The notes under the pieces: model-generated
The model's database searches: none
What the model was told of the DNA's origin: nothing
The model's input: only the letters and a program-made list of their open reading frames with translations
Part shown: positions 24,932 through 36,013 of the stretch, one piece after another
How the letters are laid out: each line of letters starts with the position of its first letter
Numbering within the stretch: position 1 is the stretch's first letter
Program-made: the position numbers and the translations under genes
Assembly (NCBI RefSeq): GCF_001647715.1
Contig: NZ_CP015600.1
Span: 5,704,001 to 5,768,000 of the forward strand
DNA length: 64,000 bases
Reading direction: 5' to 3'
From: Pseudomonas antarctica
GTDB taxonomy: Bacteria > Pseudomonadota > Gammaproteobacteria > Pseudomonadales > Pseudomonadaceae

Positions 24932-25816
24932 TCAGCTACGCCGGTAGAACCGGTCCAGCAATGCCGGCAACCCGGCCCGCCACGCCCGTGGCTTGATGCC
25001 AAAGGTGTGGAGGATTTTCTTGCAGGCCAGCACCGCGTGTTGCGGTTCATCGGCCGCATCCGGCCGTGCCGCGTGGGCCTGGGCGGTAGGGGATTCGATC
25101 GCCAGCGGATGGTAGTTGCGCGCTTCGGTGAGAATCGCCTGGCCCAGCGCCAACGGCGTGGTCGCCTCATGGCCGGCGTAGTGATACGTGCCCCACAGCG
25201 GCGCCGCGCAATCGAGTTGCTTGAGCACTGAGATGATCACCCGTGCGGCATCATCCACCGGCGTCGGGTTGCCGCGTCGGTCGTCGGCCATCAGCAATTC
25301 ATCCGGTTTCTCGGCACGGGCCAGGAAGCGCCCCAGGGTGCCGTCGACGCTGTCATCCAGCAGCCAGCCAAAACGCAGCATCACGTGTTGCGGGCAGGTG
25401 GCGCGCACGCTTTGCTCAATGCGCCACAACGCCTGGCCGCGCAGGCCCAAGGGCACCGGCTCGTCCTTTTCGCTGTAGGCGGTGGCACGCGAGCCATCGA
25501 ACACGCGGTAGCTGGACGGTTGCAGCAAGGTGATGTTGTGGTGCTGGCACAGTTCAGCCAGGCGCTCGATCGCGAACTCCTGGGCAGCCAAGCGGGTTTC
25601 GCTGACCGCTTCGGCCTGGAACCAGTCGAAATAGTAGGCGAGGTTAATCAACGCATCGGGACGGGTGTCGTCGAGCAATTGGGTGAGGCTCGCGGCATCC
25701 CAGCCGTCTTGGGGCGGTTTGGGTGCGAGGAAACCGATGTCTTCCTCTGCACCGAGGCGAATCAGCGCCTGCCCGAGGGCATTCCCGCCGCCCAGTAACA
25801 TAAGGCGCATTCGCAT
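24932..25816 (-). CDS. RmlD-like sugar-nucleotide reductase / NAD(P)-dependent epimerase family protein
   Basis: 294 aa from the ATG at 25816 (MRMRLMLLGGGNALGQALIRL); a second ATG at 25810 is equally possible. The N-terminal GGGNALG is a Rossmann nucleotide loop, and LINLAYYFDWFQAEAVSE, QPSSYRVFDGSRATAYSEKDEP and the later PVDDAARVI resemble dTDP-4-dehydrorhamnose reductase. The usual catalytic YxxxK is not obvious, so activity is uncertain. The frame continues up to 26137, but that part overlaps lhr and is not family-like. Confidence 0.78.
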   Translation of the reverse strand: MRMRLMLLGGGNALGQALIRLGAEEDIGFLAPKPPQDGWDAASLTQLLDDTRPDALINLAYYFDWFQAEAVSETRLAAQEFAIERLAELCQHHNITLLQPSSYRVFDGSRATAYSEKDEPVPLGLRGQALWRIEQSVRATCPQHVMLRFGWLLDDSVDGTLGRFLARAEKPDELLMADDRRGNPTPVDDAARVIISVLKQLDCAAPLWGTYHYAGHEATTPLALGQAILTEARNYHPLAIESPTAQAHAARPDAADEPQHAVLACKKILHTFGIKPRAWRAGLPALLDRFYRRS

Positions 25817-25982
25817 AGAGTGTGCAGGCCCGGTCTGTTTGGAACGATGGTTATTGTCGGCGGCCTTGTGAGCCATACCGTGGGTGTTTGCCAGAATCGT
25901 TGCATTTTGCGGGTTTGTAGCGCAACCGTCACTTATAAAGTGCGGGGTTGCAAGTTGCACCGGCCGGCCGCATAAATTGTGA

Positions 25983-28900
25983 ATGAGCCTTCCCGAATCA
26001 ACGGACACGGTCTTGGACGGTTTCCACCCCGCCGTCAGCGCCTGGTTCCGCAGCACGTTCCCCTCGGTGACCCGCGCCCAGGCCCAGGCTTGGCCGCTGA
26101 TCCGCCAGCGCCGCTCGACACTGATCGCCGCGCCCACCGGCTCCGGTAAAACCCTGACGGCGTTCCTGGCTGTGCTGGATGACCTGGTCCATCAAGGCCT
26201 GGCCAACGGCGGGCAACTGCCGGATGAGACGTTGGTGGTGTATGTATCGCCGCTCAAGGCGCTGTCCAACGATATCCAGATCAACCTGCAAAACCCGCTA
26301 ACCGGTATCACCGAGCAGTTGCAGGCCATGGGCTTGCCGCCGCTTGCGATCCGCACCGCCGTGCGCACCGGCGACACCCCGCAAAAAGACCGCGCGCTGA
26401 TGCGCAAACGGCCGCCGCATATCCTGGTCACCACCCCGGAATCGCTCTATGTGCTGCTCGGCTCGGACTCCGGCCGGCAGATGCTGGCCAGCACACGCAC
26501 GGTAATCATCGACGAAATCCACGCCATCGCCGCCGGCAAACGCGGCAGCCACCTGGCCCTGGCCCTGAGCCTGGAACGCCTGCAAGGCTTGTGCGCCGAG
26601 CCGCTGACCCGTGTAGGCCTGTCGGCCACGCAAAAGCCTATCGAGGCGGTGTCGCGCTTTTTGGTCGGCACTGGCCGTGAATGCGCCGTCGTCGATATCG
26701 GCCACGCCCGCCCCCGCGACCTGGATATTGAAGTGCCGCCGGTGCCGCTGTCGGCGGTGATGGCCAATGACGTGTGGGAATTGGTCTACGATCGCCTCGC
26801 CGCGTTGGCCCGCGAACACCGCACCACGCTGGTCTTCGTCAACACCCGGCGCCTGGCCGAACGCCTGGCCCGGCACTTGAGCGAGCGCCTGGGCAAGACC
26901 TCCGTCGCCGCCCACCATGGCAGCCTGGCCAAGGAAATGCGCCTGGACGCCGAGCAACGGCTCAAGGCCGGCGAGCTGCAAGTGCTGATCGCCACGGCGT
27001 CGCTGGAACTGGGGATTGATATTGGCGACGTCGACCTCGTCTGCCAGATCGGCTCGCCCGGCTCGATCAACGGTTTTTTGCAACGCGTCGGCCGCTCCGG
27101 CCACCAGGTCGGCGGCACGCCCAAAGGGCGCCTGTTCGCCACCACCCGCGATGACCTGATCGAATGCGCCGCCCTGCTCGACTGCGTGCGCCGGGGCGAG
27201 CTGGATACCTTGCACATCCCGGTCGCGCCGTTGGACGTACTCGCCCAACAGATCATCGCCGAAGTCAGCGCCCGTGAATGGACGGAGCAGGCGCTACTGG
27301 CGCTGATCCAGCGCGCCGCGCCTTACGCCACACTCGACCCGCGCCACTACCAGGCGCTGTTGCAGATGCTTGCCGACGGCTATAACGGCCGCCAGGGCAT
27401 CCGCAGCGCCTACCTGCACCGCGACGCCGTGACCCACACCCTGCGCGGCCGCCGTGGTGCCAGGCTGACCGCCGTGACCAGCGGCGGCACCATCCCGGAC
27501 AACGCTGACTACAGCGTGTTGCTTGAACCTCAGAGCCTGAATATCGGCAGCGTCAACGAAGACTTCGCGGTGGAAAGCATCGCCGGGGATATCTTCCAGC
27601 TCGGCAATACGTCCTACCGGATCTTGCGGGTCGAGGCCGGCAAGGTACGCGTCGAGGATGCCCATGGCCAACCGCCGACTATCCCGTTCTGGCTCGGCGA
27701 AGCACCGGGTCGCAGCAATGAATTGTCGGCGGCCGTGGCGCGTTTTCAGGGGCAGTTGGACGCGCTGCTCAGCGCCACACCCGGCAACCTGCAACCCGCC
27801 CACGACTGGCTCACTGGCAGCCTCGACCTGAACCGCGCCAGCGCCGAACAAATCCTCGATTACCTGGCACGCGCGCGCCTGGCCCTTGGCGCCCTGCCGT
27901 CCCAGGACACGTTGATCATGGAGCGTTTTTTCGACGCCTCCGGCGGCACCCAATTGATCATCCATACGCCCTTCGGCAGCCGCCTCAACCGCGCCTGGGG
28001 CCTGGCCCTGCGCAAGCGTTTTTGCCGCACCTTCAATTTCGAATTGCAGGCGGCGGCCAGTGAGAATGCGATCGTGCTGTCGCTGTCCACCAGCCACAGT
28101 TTCGAGCTGGATGAGGTGTGGCGCTATCTGAACAGCAACAGCGCCGAGCACATCCTGACCCAGGCGGTGCTGGATGCGCCGCTGTTCGGTGTGCGCTGGC
28201 GCTGGAATGCCAGTGTGGCCCTGGCATTGCCGCGCTATACCGGCGGGCGCAAGGTCGCGCCGCAGATCCAGCGCATGAAGAGCGAAGACCTGATTGCCAG
28301 CGTGTTTCCCGACCAGATCGCCTGCCTGGAAAACCTCGCCGGCGAGCGTGAGATACCCGAACACCCTCTGGTGGAACAAACCCTCGACGACTGCCTGCAC
28401 GAAGCCATGGACAGCGAAGGTTGGCTGACCCTGTTGCGGCGCATGGAGCGCGGCGAAGTGCGCCTGATCAGCCGCGACCTGCCCGCGCCCTCGCCCATGG
28501 CCGCCGAAATCCTCAGCGCGCGTCCCTACACCTTTCTCGACGACGCACCGCTGGAAGAACGCCGCACCCAGGCGGTGCTCAACCGGCGCTGGAGCGACCC
28601 GCAAAGCACCGACGACCTCGGCGCGCTGGATGCCGAGGCCATCGCCGGCGTGCGCGAGGAGGCGTGGCCGGCACCCAATGGGCTGGACGAAATGCATGAG
28701 GCGTTGATGAGCCTGGCGTGCATCGCCATTGATGAGATCACGCCGCAGTGGGCCGAGTGGCTGCACGCCTTGGCCAAGGGCGGGCGCGCCTATCAACTGA
28801 ATAATGGCCTCTGGGTAGCCGTGGAGCGCTTGAGTTGTGTGCAGGCGATTTATCCCAACAACTTGCCGTTGCTGCCGGGCTTCGATGAACCCTGGACCGT

Positions 28901-30236
28901 TGAGGATGCGCTGGCGGAAGTGCTGCGTGCACGCCTTGGCGGGTTTGGCCCGCTGAGCCTGATCGAGATTGCAGCGCCGCTGGCCCTGCCGGTGGCAGAC
29001 GTCACGCAGGCACTGGCGCGCCTGGAACAGGAAGGCTACGTGCTGCGCGGCCGCTTCAGCCCGGGCGCCCGTGATGAGCAATGGTGTGAGCGGCATCTGC
29101 TCGCACGTATTCATCGCTACACGGTCAAGCGCCTGCGCCGGGAAATCGAGCCGGTGGCATTGCAGGACTTCATGCGTTTTCTGTTCGATTGGCAGCATTT
29201 GTCAGAGGGCACGCGCGGCCAGGGCAGCGCGATGCTGCCGCAGATTGTCGGCCAGTTCGAAGGCTACGCCGCTGCCACGTCGGCCTGGGACAGTGACTTG
29301 CTCAGCGCACGACTCAAGCATTACACCCCCACCTGGCTCGACGAGCTGTGCCGCAGCGGCAAGCTGGTGTGGACGCGCTTGAGCAACAAGACCAGCGCGA
29401 TTGCGCTGCGCAGTACGCCCGTGGTGCTGCTGCCCCGCAGCCAAGTGCCGCTGTGGAGCGGGCTGACCGAACTCACCGACAGCACCACGTTGTCGCCCAA
29501 GGCGCAGAAAGTCCACTTGGCCCTGCGCGAGCACGGCGCGCTGTTTTTCGATGAGCTGGTGCACGAGGCCCACCTGCTGCGCAGCGAACTGGAGATCGCA
29601 CTACAAGAACTGGTGGGCGCGGGGCTGGTGAATGCCGACAGCTTCGCCGGCCTGCGCGCCCTGACCACCCCCGCCAGCAAGCGCCTGGCGCGCAGCAGTC
29701 GGCGCGGGCGCGGGGCGTTTGTCGGCGGCATGGACGACGCCGGGCGCTGGGCCTTGGTGCGCCGCTCGCCCAGCGCCGCCGGGCCGCACTCGACTGAGAC
29801 GCTGGAGCACGTGGCGATGACCTTGCTGCGCCGCTATGGCGTGGTGTTCTGGCGGCTGCTGGAGCGCGAGGCGGATTGGCTGCCGAGCTGGCGCGAACTA
29901 CTGCGCACCTTCCATCGGCTGGAGGCACGCGGCGAGATTCGTGGCGGGCGGTTTGTCAGCGGGTTGGCGGGCGAGCAGTTTGCGCTGCCGGAAGCGATCC
30001 CGTTGTTGCGCGAAGTACGGCGCAGGCCGCATGACGGCAGTTTGATTGCCGTGTGCGGGGCTGATCCGCTGAACCTGGTGGGCACGCTGCTGCCAGGGAG
30101 CAAGGTGCCGGCGGTGAGCGGCAATCGGATTGTGTACCGTGACGGAGTGCCGGCGGCGGTGATGGTGGGCGGCAAGCAGCAGATTCTGCTGGAGCAGGAT
30201 CTGCGGGCGATTCAGGAGAAGTTGATCAGGCATTGA
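25983..30236 (+). CDS. lhr: Large ATP-dependent helicase Lhr
   Basis: 1417-aa superfamily 2 helicase, among the longest bacterial helicases; E. coli Lhr has about 1540. Walker A APTGSGKT at 50-57, TPESLYVLL (motif Ib), DEIH at 177-180, SATQ motif [19 protein letters not shown], then [23 protein letters not shown] and QRVGRSGHQ (motifs V and VI). A winged-helix and Lhr core region follow (to about 850), and a long C-terminal extension with helix-turn-helix-like repeats completes it. The family unwinds RNA:DNA hybrids and is linked to DNA repair. It stands alone, with REP sequences behind it. Confidence 0.93.
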   Translation: MSLPESTDTVLDGFHPAVSAWFRSTFPSVTRAQAQAWPLIRQRRSTLIAAPTGSGKTLTAFLAVLDDLVHQGLANGGQLPDETLVVYVSPLKALSNDIQINLQNPLTGITEQLQAMGLPPLAIRTAVRTGDTPQKDRALMRKRPPHILVTTPESLYVLLGSDSGRQMLASTRTVIIDEIHAIAAGKRGSHLALALSLERLQGLCAEPLTRVGLSATQKPIEAVSRFLVGTGRECAVVDIGHARPRDLDIEVPPVPLSAVMANDVWELVYDRLAALAREHRTTLVFVNTRRLAERLARHLSERLGKTSVAAHHGSLAKEMRLDAEQRLKAGELQVLIATASLELGIDIGDVDLVCQIGSPGSINGFLQRVGRSGHQVGGTPKGRLFATTRDDLIECAALLDCVRRGELDTLHIPVAPLDVLAQQIIAEVSAREWTEQALLALIQRAAPYATLDPRHYQALLQMLADGYNGRQGIRSAYLHRDAVTHTLRGRRGARLTAVTSGGTIPDNADYSVLLEPQSLNIGSVNEDFAVESIAGDIFQLGNTSYRILRVEAGKVRVEDAHGQPPTIPFWLGEAPGRSNELSAAVARFQGQLDALLSATPGNLQPAHDWLTGSLDLNRASAEQILDYLARARLALGALPSQDTLIMERFFDASGGTQLIIHTPFGSRLNRAWGLALRKRFCRTFNFELQAAASENAIVLSLSTSHSFELDEVWRYLNSNSAEHILTQAVLDAPLFGVRWRWNASVALALPRYTGGRKVAPQIQRMKSEDLIASVFPDQIACLENLAGEREIPEHPLVEQTLDDCLHEAMDSEGWLTLLRRMERGEVRLISRDLPAPSPMAAEILSARPYTFLDDAPLEERRTQAVLNRRWSDPQSTDDLGALDAEAIAGVREEAWPAPNGLDEMHEALMSLACIAIDEITPQWAEWLHALAKGGRAYQLNNGLWVAVERLSCVQAIYPNNLPLLPGFDEPWTVEDALAEVLRARLGGFGPLSLIEIAAPLALPVADVTQALARLEQEGYVLRGRFSPGARDEQWCERHLLARIHRYTVKRLRREIEPVALQDFMRFLFDWQHLSEGTRGQGSAMLPQIVGQFEGYAAATSAWDSDLLSARLKHYTPTWLDELCRSGKLVWTRLSNKTSAIALRSTPVVLLPRSQVPLWSGLTELTDSTTLSPKAQKVHLALREHGALFFDELVHEAHLLRSELEIALQELVGAGLVNADSFAGLRALTTPASKRLARSSRRGRGAFVGGMDDAGRWALVRRSPSAAGPHSTETLEHVAMTLLRRYGVVFWRLLEREADWLPSWRELLRTFHRLEARGEIRGGRFVSGLAGEQFALPEAIPLLREVRRRPHDGSLIAVCGADPLNLVGTLLPGSKVPAVSGNRIVYRDGVPAAVMVGGKQQILLEQDLRAIQEKLIRH

Positions 30237-30252
30237 AGTGGGTTGGCTTTGA

Positions 30253-30349
30253 GGGCCTCTTCGCGAGCAAGCCCGCTCCCACATTTTGACCGTATTCCAA
30301 CCCTGTACTCGGTCGAGTGTGGGAGCCGGGCTTGCCCGCGATGAGGCCC
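30253..30349. repeat. REP pair with GTGGGAG ends inward, extended by GGGCCTC arms
   Basis: GGGCCTCTTCGCGAGCAAGC at 30253-30272 and the inverted GCTTGCCCGCGATGAGGCCC at 30330-30349 extend two REPs that face each other across about 35 bp. The inverted homology spans about 30 bp per side. It separates lhr from the convergent mscS-like gene and could act as a bidirectional hairpin. Confidence 0.85.
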
Positions 30350-30366
30350 GATCAAGCGCCCCAGAA

Positions 30367-32502
30367 CTACTGGGTACGCGGCTGCTCCGTCAACACCAGC
30401 GACGCCGGCACCTCTTCATCCGGTTCATCCACCCGCGCCGTGCGCTTGGGCAACAGCACCTGCTGTGGATAAGTTTGCGCGAAGTGCACCTCGTCGCAGT
30501 TATCCACACGCTTTTTCAGGCGCTGGTTAAACGCGCGACTCACGGCATATTGCCCGCCCGACACGGTTCGGAATTGCGCCGTGAGCACCACGCCATTGAG
30601 GTCCATCTTGTCCACGCCAAAGACTTCCAGCGGCCCTTGCAGGTTGTACTTGAGGAACACGTCATCGCTAATCGATTGCCCGGTCTCGCGGATCAGTTCC
30701 ACGGCTTTGTCCACATCGGTGTCATAGGTGAACTGCACCGAGAAGAACGCATAGGCAAATTGCCGCGACTGGTTGGTGACGGCCTTGATCTGCCCGAACG
30801 GCACCGAATGCACGAACCCCTTGCCGTCGCGCAGGCGCAGGGTGCGGATGGTCAGGCCTTCGACGGTGCCGGCGTGGCCGGAGTCGAGCACCACCCAGTC
30901 GCCGATGGACAACGTATCTTCGATGATGATGAACAGGCCGGTGATGACGTCCTGCACCAGTTGCTGGGAGCCGAAGCCGATGGCCAGGCCGACCACGCCG
31001 GCACCGGCCAGCAGCGGCGCAACGTTGATGCCGAGGTTGGCCATCGTGGTGATCGCGCAAATCACCACCAGCACAATTTTCACTGCATTACGCAGCAGCG
31101 GCAGGATGGTTTTGACCCGTGTGCTCGGCTGGCGGCTGGAGCGTTTGTTCACCGGTGGCTTGAGCGCCTCCTGGATGGCGGTGTCGAGTACCACCCAGAA
31201 CAGCCACGTCATCAGCAGGATCAGGCCGATACTGCTGAGCGAATCGCTGATCGCCCGACCCACCGCGTTGCGCTGGGCAAATTCGAACAGCGACACGCCC
31301 CAGATGCGCCCGAGTAGTTCGATAAAGGCGATGGCCATCGCAATACGCAGGATCGCGTGTAACAGGCTGAGAAAGCGCTCCTTGTAGGCACTGCTGCGCT
31401 GGATCGCCACCTGGCTGCGGGACTTGAACAGGTGCTGTAAAACCGTACTGAGGAACACCGTGCCGATCAGCAGAATCGTGGTGAACAGCGCGCAACGCAG
31501 GGCCTTTTGGTTGTCGTCGCCAGCGCCGATCAGGTTGATTGCCGAGACCAGCACCATCAACAGAATCGGCCAGTACCACAGCCCGGAAAACACCCGCAGC
31601 GATTGCTGCAACGCCGGGTGTTTGAGGCGCTGGGCCAACGGCCGGTTGCGGATCAAATGCGCGACCGGGCGACGCAGACGCACCACCAGCACGCCGAAAA
31701 TCACCGTTGCAAACAGGCCGGTAAAGACCGCGATACTGCTGGTGACATTGCCGCCGAGCTGGCGGGCGATTTGCGGGCTGATCAACGCGTCGCTGAGGGC
31801 GGCGAGAAAGCCGATCAGGAACAGGGGTTTGGGACAGTAGTCGCGAATGATCTGCACCGCAGGCCGCTTGTGGCCGAGGTTGAACATGACGATGACGCAC
31901 AACAGCATCGAGGTGGAAAAGATGCCGCTGCTGGTGGCGTAGGCGAAACACAGCGCCAGCGCGCGCCCCACTGACGTGGGTAAGAAGTGACTGACGTAGA
32001 GGGTCAGCGGCAGGCAGATCAGCGCCGGGATCGTATACGGCAGCACATACCCAAGCACCGCTTGCAGACGCGCGCGCCGCTCGACGAAACGCCGCCGACT
32101 CAAGCGCAGCACGATGAAGCGCCCCAGCAGCGTCAACACCGCAAAGGCCCCCACCCACACGCCGGACAGCAACAGGAAATCCCCTGCCACGCTCCACGGC
32201 GAACGTTCGGCGGTCTGGTCGACCAGGCGCCCCACTTCATCCGCCGCACGGTCGGCGCGCAAGCGCCAGGCGTCAATGAGGTTCTGATTGAGGTCGAGTT
32301 TGTCCTGCACGTCGTCAATGCTGGTGCTGATGGCCCCCAGCAGGCCGCCTTCCACCAACAGCTCGGGCTTGGCCGGGGCTGCGGCGCTGGCCGGTGCGGC
32401 GGCAGGCGCCGGTGTTGCGGCTTGCAACGCGCCATTGCCCAGGAACAGCAGCGCGCCAAACAGTAATGCAGTTTTTAGATTCAGCAAAACACCGGGCTCC
32501 AT
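30367..32502 (-). CDS. MscS-family mechanosensitive ion channel, long form
   Basis: 711 aa from the ATG at 32502; a GTG at 32490 with GGAG before it is an alternative. A signal-like first helix and an Ala/Pro linker lead to a periplasmic helical segment and about ten membrane helices. The MscS core lies near the C-terminus: LLAGAGVVGLAIGFGSQQLVQDVITGLFIIIEDTLSIGDWVVL is the pore helix and start of the beta domain, followed by GTVEGLTIRTLRLRDGKGFVHSVPFGQI. It should open under membrane tension and release solutes on osmotic downshift. It is divergent from the MFS gene. Confidence 0.92.
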   Translation of the reverse strand: MEPGVLLNLKTALLFGALLFLGNGALQAATPAPAAAPASAAAPAKPELLVEGGLLGAISTSIDDVQDKLDLNQNLIDAWRLRADRAADEVGRLVDQTAERSPWSVAGDFLLLSGVWVGAFAVLTLLGRFIVLRLSRRRFVERRARLQAVLGYVLPYTIPALICLPLTLYVSHFLPTSVGRALALCFAYATSSGIFSTSMLLCVIVMFNLGHKRPAVQIIRDYCPKPLFLIGFLAALSDALISPQIARQLGGNVTSSIAVFTGLFATVIFGVLVVRLRRPVAHLIRNRPLAQRLKHPALQQSLRVFSGLWYWPILLMVLVSAINLIGAGDDNQKALRCALFTTILLIGTVFLSTVLQHLFKSRSQVAIQRSSAYKERFLSLLHAILRIAMAIAFIELLGRIWGVSLFEFAQRNAVGRAISDSLSSIGLILLMTWLFWVVLDTAIQEALKPPVNKRSSRQPSTRVKTILPLLRNAVKIVLVVICAITTMANLGINVAPLLAGAGVVGLAIGFGSQQLVQDVITGLFIIIEDTLSIGDWVVLDSGHAGTVEGLTIRTLRLRDGKGFVHSVPFGQIKAVTNQSRQFAYAFFSVQFTYDTDVDKAVELIRETGQSISDDVFLKYNLQGPLEVFGVDKMDLNGVVLTAQFRTVSGGQYAVSRAFNQRLKKRVDNCDEVHFAQTYPQQVLLPKRTARVDEPDEEVPASLVLTEQPRTQ

Positions 32503-32663
32503 CTGCAGGGTCTGTAAGGAACTGACGGGTTTGAGCCTTGATCGTTCCCCCCGTTCGGCACCTTTGCGCCCAGGGCAAATATCAAATGCCGATCGCTGTC
32601 TTTTTCCGCCTAAGCCAAACCCAGACACTGCGCTCCTGATTTACACCCACCGGAGTTGCAGCC

Positions 32664-33866
32664 ATGCCTATTGCGTTGCTCGCGCTGACCCTCAGCGCTT
32701 TTGCCATCGGGACGACCGAGTTCGTCATCGTTGGCCTGTTACCCACAATCGGCGCCGACCTCGGCGTTGACCTGCCGTCCGCCGGCCTGTTGGTCAGCCT
32801 CTATGCCTTGGGCGTGGCCATCGGCGCGCCGGTGCTCACCGCCCTCACCGGCAAGGTGCCACGTAAGTTACTGCTGCTGTCGTTGATGGTGCTGTTCACC
32901 CTCGGCAACCTGCTGGCCTGGCAGGCACCCAGCTATGAATCGCTGGTACTGGCGCGGATCGTCACCGGCCTGGCACACGGGGTGTTTTTCTCGATCGGCT
33001 CGACCATCGCCACCAGCCTGGTGCCGAAGGAAAAAGCCGCCAGTGCGATCGCGATCATGTTTACCGGCTTGACCGTCGCGCTGGTCACCGGCGTGCCGCT
33101 GGGCACGTTTATCGGCCAGCACTTCGGCTGGCGTGAAACCTTCCTCGCCGTCTCGGCGCTGGGTGTGATCGCGTTTATCGGCAGCCTGATCTACGTGCCA
33201 AACACCATCGCCCACAGCAAACCCGCGTCCCTGCTGCAACAACTGCAAGTGCTCAAGCAGCCGCGCTTACTGCTGGTGTATGCCATGACCGCCATCGGCT
33301 ACGGCGGTTCGTTTATCGCGTTTACCTTCCTGGCCCCCATCCTCCAGGACATCGCAGGCTTCAGCGCCGGCACCGTGAGCCTGGTATTGCTGGTGTATGG
33401 CATCTCGGTGGCTGCCGGGAATATCTGGGGCGGCAAACTGGCGGATAAACGCGGCCCCATCAGCGCGTTGAAAATCATCTTTGCGCTGCTCGCGGCGGTG
33501 TTGCTCATCCTGACCCTGACCGCCAGCAACCCATGGCTGGCGCTGGCCACCGTATTGGTGTGGGGCGCGGTTGCATTCGGCAATGTGCCGGGCCTGCAGG
33601 TGTACGTGGTGCGCCAGGCCGAACATCACACGCCGCAGGCGGTGGATGTGGCCTCGGGCTTGAACATCGCCGCGTTTAACCTGGGAATCGCCGGGGGCGC
33701 GTGGGCCGGAGGCCTGATTGTGGCGCATATGGGGTTGATCCATACCGCATGGATCGGCGGCCTGGTGGTGTTGGTCGCCCTGGCGCTGACCGCCTGGAGC
33801 GGTCGCCTTGACCGACGGGGACCGGTGTATGCCGAGCCCTCGACCCGCGTAATGACTGGCCACTGA
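32664..33866 (+). CDS. MFS transporter, drug/arabinose efflux type (AraJ/YdhP-like)
   Basis: 400 aa with 12 predicted membrane helices. The first helix (LTLSAFAIGTTEFVIVGLLPTIGADLGVDLPSAGLLVSLYALGVAIGAPVLTALTGKVPRK) carries the TTEFVIVG signature of the DHA1 subgroup around AraJ, and the helix 2-3 loop motif GKVPRK is present. The helix 5 region reads VTGVPLGTFIGQHFGWRETF (motif C-like). It probably expels sugars or drugs with proton exchange; the substrate is unknown. A CGGAG ribosome site precedes the ATG. Confidence 0.88.
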   Translation: MPIALLALTLSAFAIGTTEFVIVGLLPTIGADLGVDLPSAGLLVSLYALGVAIGAPVLTALTGKVPRKLLLLSLMVLFTLGNLLAWQAPSYESLVLARIVTGLAHGVFFSIGSTIATSLVPKEKAASAIAIMFTGLTVALVTGVPLGTFIGQHFGWRETFLAVSALGVIAFIGSLIYVPNTIAHSKPASLLQQLQVLKQPRLLLVYAMTAIGYGGSFIAFTFLAPILQDIAGFSAGTVSLVLLVYGISVAAGNIWGGKLADKRGPISALKIIFALLAAVLLILTLTASNPWLALATVLVWGAVAFGNVPGLQVYVVRQAEHHTPQAVDVASGLNIAAFNLGIAGGAWAGGLIVAHMGLIHTAWIGGLVVLVALALTAWSGRLDRRGPVYAEPSTRVMTGH

Positions 33867-33974
33867 TCCGCCGTGTCTCGAGCGTGCCGTCCGTAGGAAG
33901 GTGGAAACTTTCATCGGAACATCGCAGTCAGCCTTAAACGGGGACCAGGCCCCCACTCTTTCACAGGAGCAATC

Positions 33975-34754
33975 ATGGCTGCGATTCCCGACTGGGTGCC
34001 CATTACCCCCAGCGTCGCCATCACGCGCTTCACGGTGCTGACGGTCAATATCCACAAGGGCTTCACCGCATTGAATCGACGCTTCATCCTGCCCGAGCTG
34101 CGTGAAGCCGTGCGCAGCGTGGGCGCCGATATCGTGTTCCTGCAGGAAATCCACGGCACTCACGAACGCCATCCTCAGCACTACAGTGACTGGCCGAACA
34201 TGCCGCAGTACGAATTCCTCGCCGACAGCATCTGGCCGCAATTCGCCTACGGTCGCAACGCGATCTACCCGCATGGCGACCATGGCAATGCGCTGCTGTC
34301 GAAATTCCAGATCATCCGCTACGACAACCTCGACATTTCGCAAAGCGGCCACGAAAACCGTGGCCTGCTGCATTGTGTGCTGCGCTTGCCCGGCACCGGC
34401 CAGGAAGTGCATGCGATCTGCATGCACCTGGGCCTGCGCGAGGTGCATCGCCAGCAACAGTTGCGCCTGCTGGAACAGCGCATCCGCGAGATCCCCGCCG
34501 ATACGCCGCTGGTCGTGGCCGGTGATTTCAACGACTGGCGCCAGAAGGTTGACCTGAGCCAGAGCGGCCTCAAGGAAGTGTTCGTCGAAGCCCACGGCAA
34601 GCTCGCCCGAACCTTCCCGGCACGCCTGCCGTTGCTGCCGCTGGATCGCATCTATGTGCGCAATGTGAACATCCATAACCCCAAGGTGCTGACGACCCGG
34701 CCGTGGTCCCATCTGTCAGACCATGTGCCGTTGTCAGTGGAGATCGAGTTATGA
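33975..34754 (+). CDS. ybhP: Endonuclease/exonuclease/phosphatase family protein (YbhP-like)
   Basis: 259 aa of the EEP superfamily. Catalytic landmarks are LTVNIHKGF (Asn), VFLQEIHG (metal-binding Glu), ICMHLGLRE, VVAGDFNDW (Asp/Asn pair) and a final SHLSDHVPLSVEIEL (catalytic His). The second gene, clsB, starts inside its stop codon (ATGA), and a ybhN-like gene follows. The same trio exists in E. coli (ybhP-clsB-ybhN), hence the symbol. Substrate unknown; a link to phospholipid turnover is inferred from the operon. Confidence 0.88.
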   Translation: MAAIPDWVPITPSVAITRFTVLTVNIHKGFTALNRRFILPELREAVRSVGADIVFLQEIHGTHERHPQHYSDWPNMPQYEFLADSIWPQFAYGRNAIYPHGDHGNALLSKFQIIRYDNLDISQSGHENRGLLHCVLRLPGTGQEVHAICMHLGLREVHRQQQLRLLEQRIREIPADTPLVVAGDFNDWRQKVDLSQSGLKEVFVEAHGKLARTFPARLPLLPLDRIYVRNVNIHNPKVLTTRPWSHLSDHVPLSVEIEL

Positions 34755-36013
34755 ACGTCGCGGTAGAACACATCGCCACCGACCAGCCGCCGGATGAAGC
34801 GAAAGCGCGTGATCTCGATTACGGCTGGCAGAGCGACAACCGGGTCGAGCTGCTGGAGAACGGCGAGGCGTACTTTCCGACAGTCTTCGACGCCATGCGC
34901 AAGGCACAACGGGAGATTCTGCTGGAGACCTTTATTCTGTTTGAAGACAAGGTCGGCCATGAGTTGCAAGGCATTCTGATAGAGGCCGCGCAACGTGGCG
35001 TGAAGGTGGTGGCCAGCCTCGATGGTTTTGGCTGCGGCGAACTGAGCCCGGCATTTCTCGGCGAGCTGGCTGAGGCGGGTGTGGAGGTGCAGATGTTCGA
35101 CCCGGCGCCGAAGAGGTTGGGGCTTCGCACCAACTGGTTTCGCCGCCTGCATCGCAAGATTGTGGTGGTGGACGCCGCCGTGGCGTTTATCGGCGGGATC
35201 AACTTTTCTGCCGACCACCTCGGGGATTTTGGCCCCGAGGCCAAGCAGGATTATGCGCTGCAATTGACCGGCCCTGCGGTGGCCGACCTGCACCATTTCG
35301 CCCTTGCACAAAGTGGTCGCCAGGTGCGCACGCGGCGAGGCTGGCGCCGGCGCCAGCAACGGCCCGCGCTGTGGACAACCGCTAACGACGACGGCCTGGT
35401 GCGCCTGATCTACCGCGACAACGTGCAGCACCGCGACGACATCGAAGAGGCGTATATCCACGCGCTGAGCAAGGCCCGACAACGCGTGGTGATCGCCAAC
35501 GCCTACTTCTTTCCCGGCTACCGGCTGCTGCGCGAAATTCGCAACGCCGCGCGCCGTGGTGTGCAGGTGCAACTGATCATGCAGGGCCAACCTGATGTGC
35601 TGCTGGCCAAGCTGGCGGCGCGCATGCTCTACGACTATCTGCTCAAGGATGGCGTGGTGATTCACGAGTATTGCCAACGGCCGCTGCATGGCAAAGTCGC
35701 GCTGGTGGATGACCATTGGAGCACCGTGGGCTCAAGCAACCTGGACCCGTTGAGCCTGTCGCTGAACCTGGAAGCCAACGTGCTGATTCGCGACCGCGCC
35801 TTCAACCAGCAGCTGTATGAACGTTTGGAAATACTCGCCAAAGACCATTGCCGGACCATGCCGGAAAACCGCAAGCCACGGCTGTGGCTGTGGCGATTGA
35901 CCGTAGGCTTCCTGGTATTTCATGTGATGCGCCATTTCCCTGTACTGACGGGCTGGCTACCGGCGCATAAACCCCGCTTGAAACCCTTCCAGAGTCAGGC
36001 CCGTGAACGCTGA
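34751..36013 (+). CDS. clsB: Cardiolipin synthase B
   Basis: 420-aa phospholipase D family enzyme. The two HKD motifs are complete: H134-R-K136-IVVV-D141 (followed by GGINFSADH) and H313-G-K315-VALV-D320 (followed by GSSNLDPLSLSLNLE). The family makes cardiolipin from phosphatidylglycerol at the inner membrane, and ClsB can also form phosphatidylglycerol by transferring glycerol. There is a C-terminal hydrophobic patch (LTVGFLVFHVMRHF). I chose the ATG at 34751, which overlaps the ybhP stop by four bases. The stop overlaps the next gene by 11 bp. Confidence 0.93.
   Translation: MNVAVEHIATDQPPDEAKARDLDYGWQSDNRVELLENGEAYFPTVFDAMRKAQREILLETFILFEDKVGHELQGILIEAAQRGVKVVASLDGFGCGELSPAFLGELAEAGVEVQMFDPAPKRLGLRTNWFRRLHRKIVVVDAAVAFIGGINFSADHLGDFGPEAKQDYALQLTGPAVADLHHFALAQSGRQVRTRRGWRRRQQRPALWTTANDDGLVRLIYRDNVQHRDDIEEAYIHALSKARQRVVIANAYFFPGYRLLREIRNAARRGVQVQLIMQGQPDVLLAKLAARMLYDYLLKDGVVIHEYCQRPLHGKVALVDDHWSTVGSSNLDPLSLSLNLEANVLIRDRAFNQQLYERLEILAKDHCRTMPENRKPRLWLWRLTVGFLVFHVMRHFPVLTGWLPAHKPRLKPFQSQARER

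Noticed and set aside
27294..29198. 634-aa minus-strand frame inside lhr
   Set aside because: Antisense to the intact helicase gene, with no start context or domain.
33903..33932. GGAAACTT...GTCAG as an AlgU/RpoE or Hrp promoter of the ybhP operon
   Set aside because: The -35 has an extra base and the -10 does not match TCTGA; no CCAC follows at Hrp spacing.
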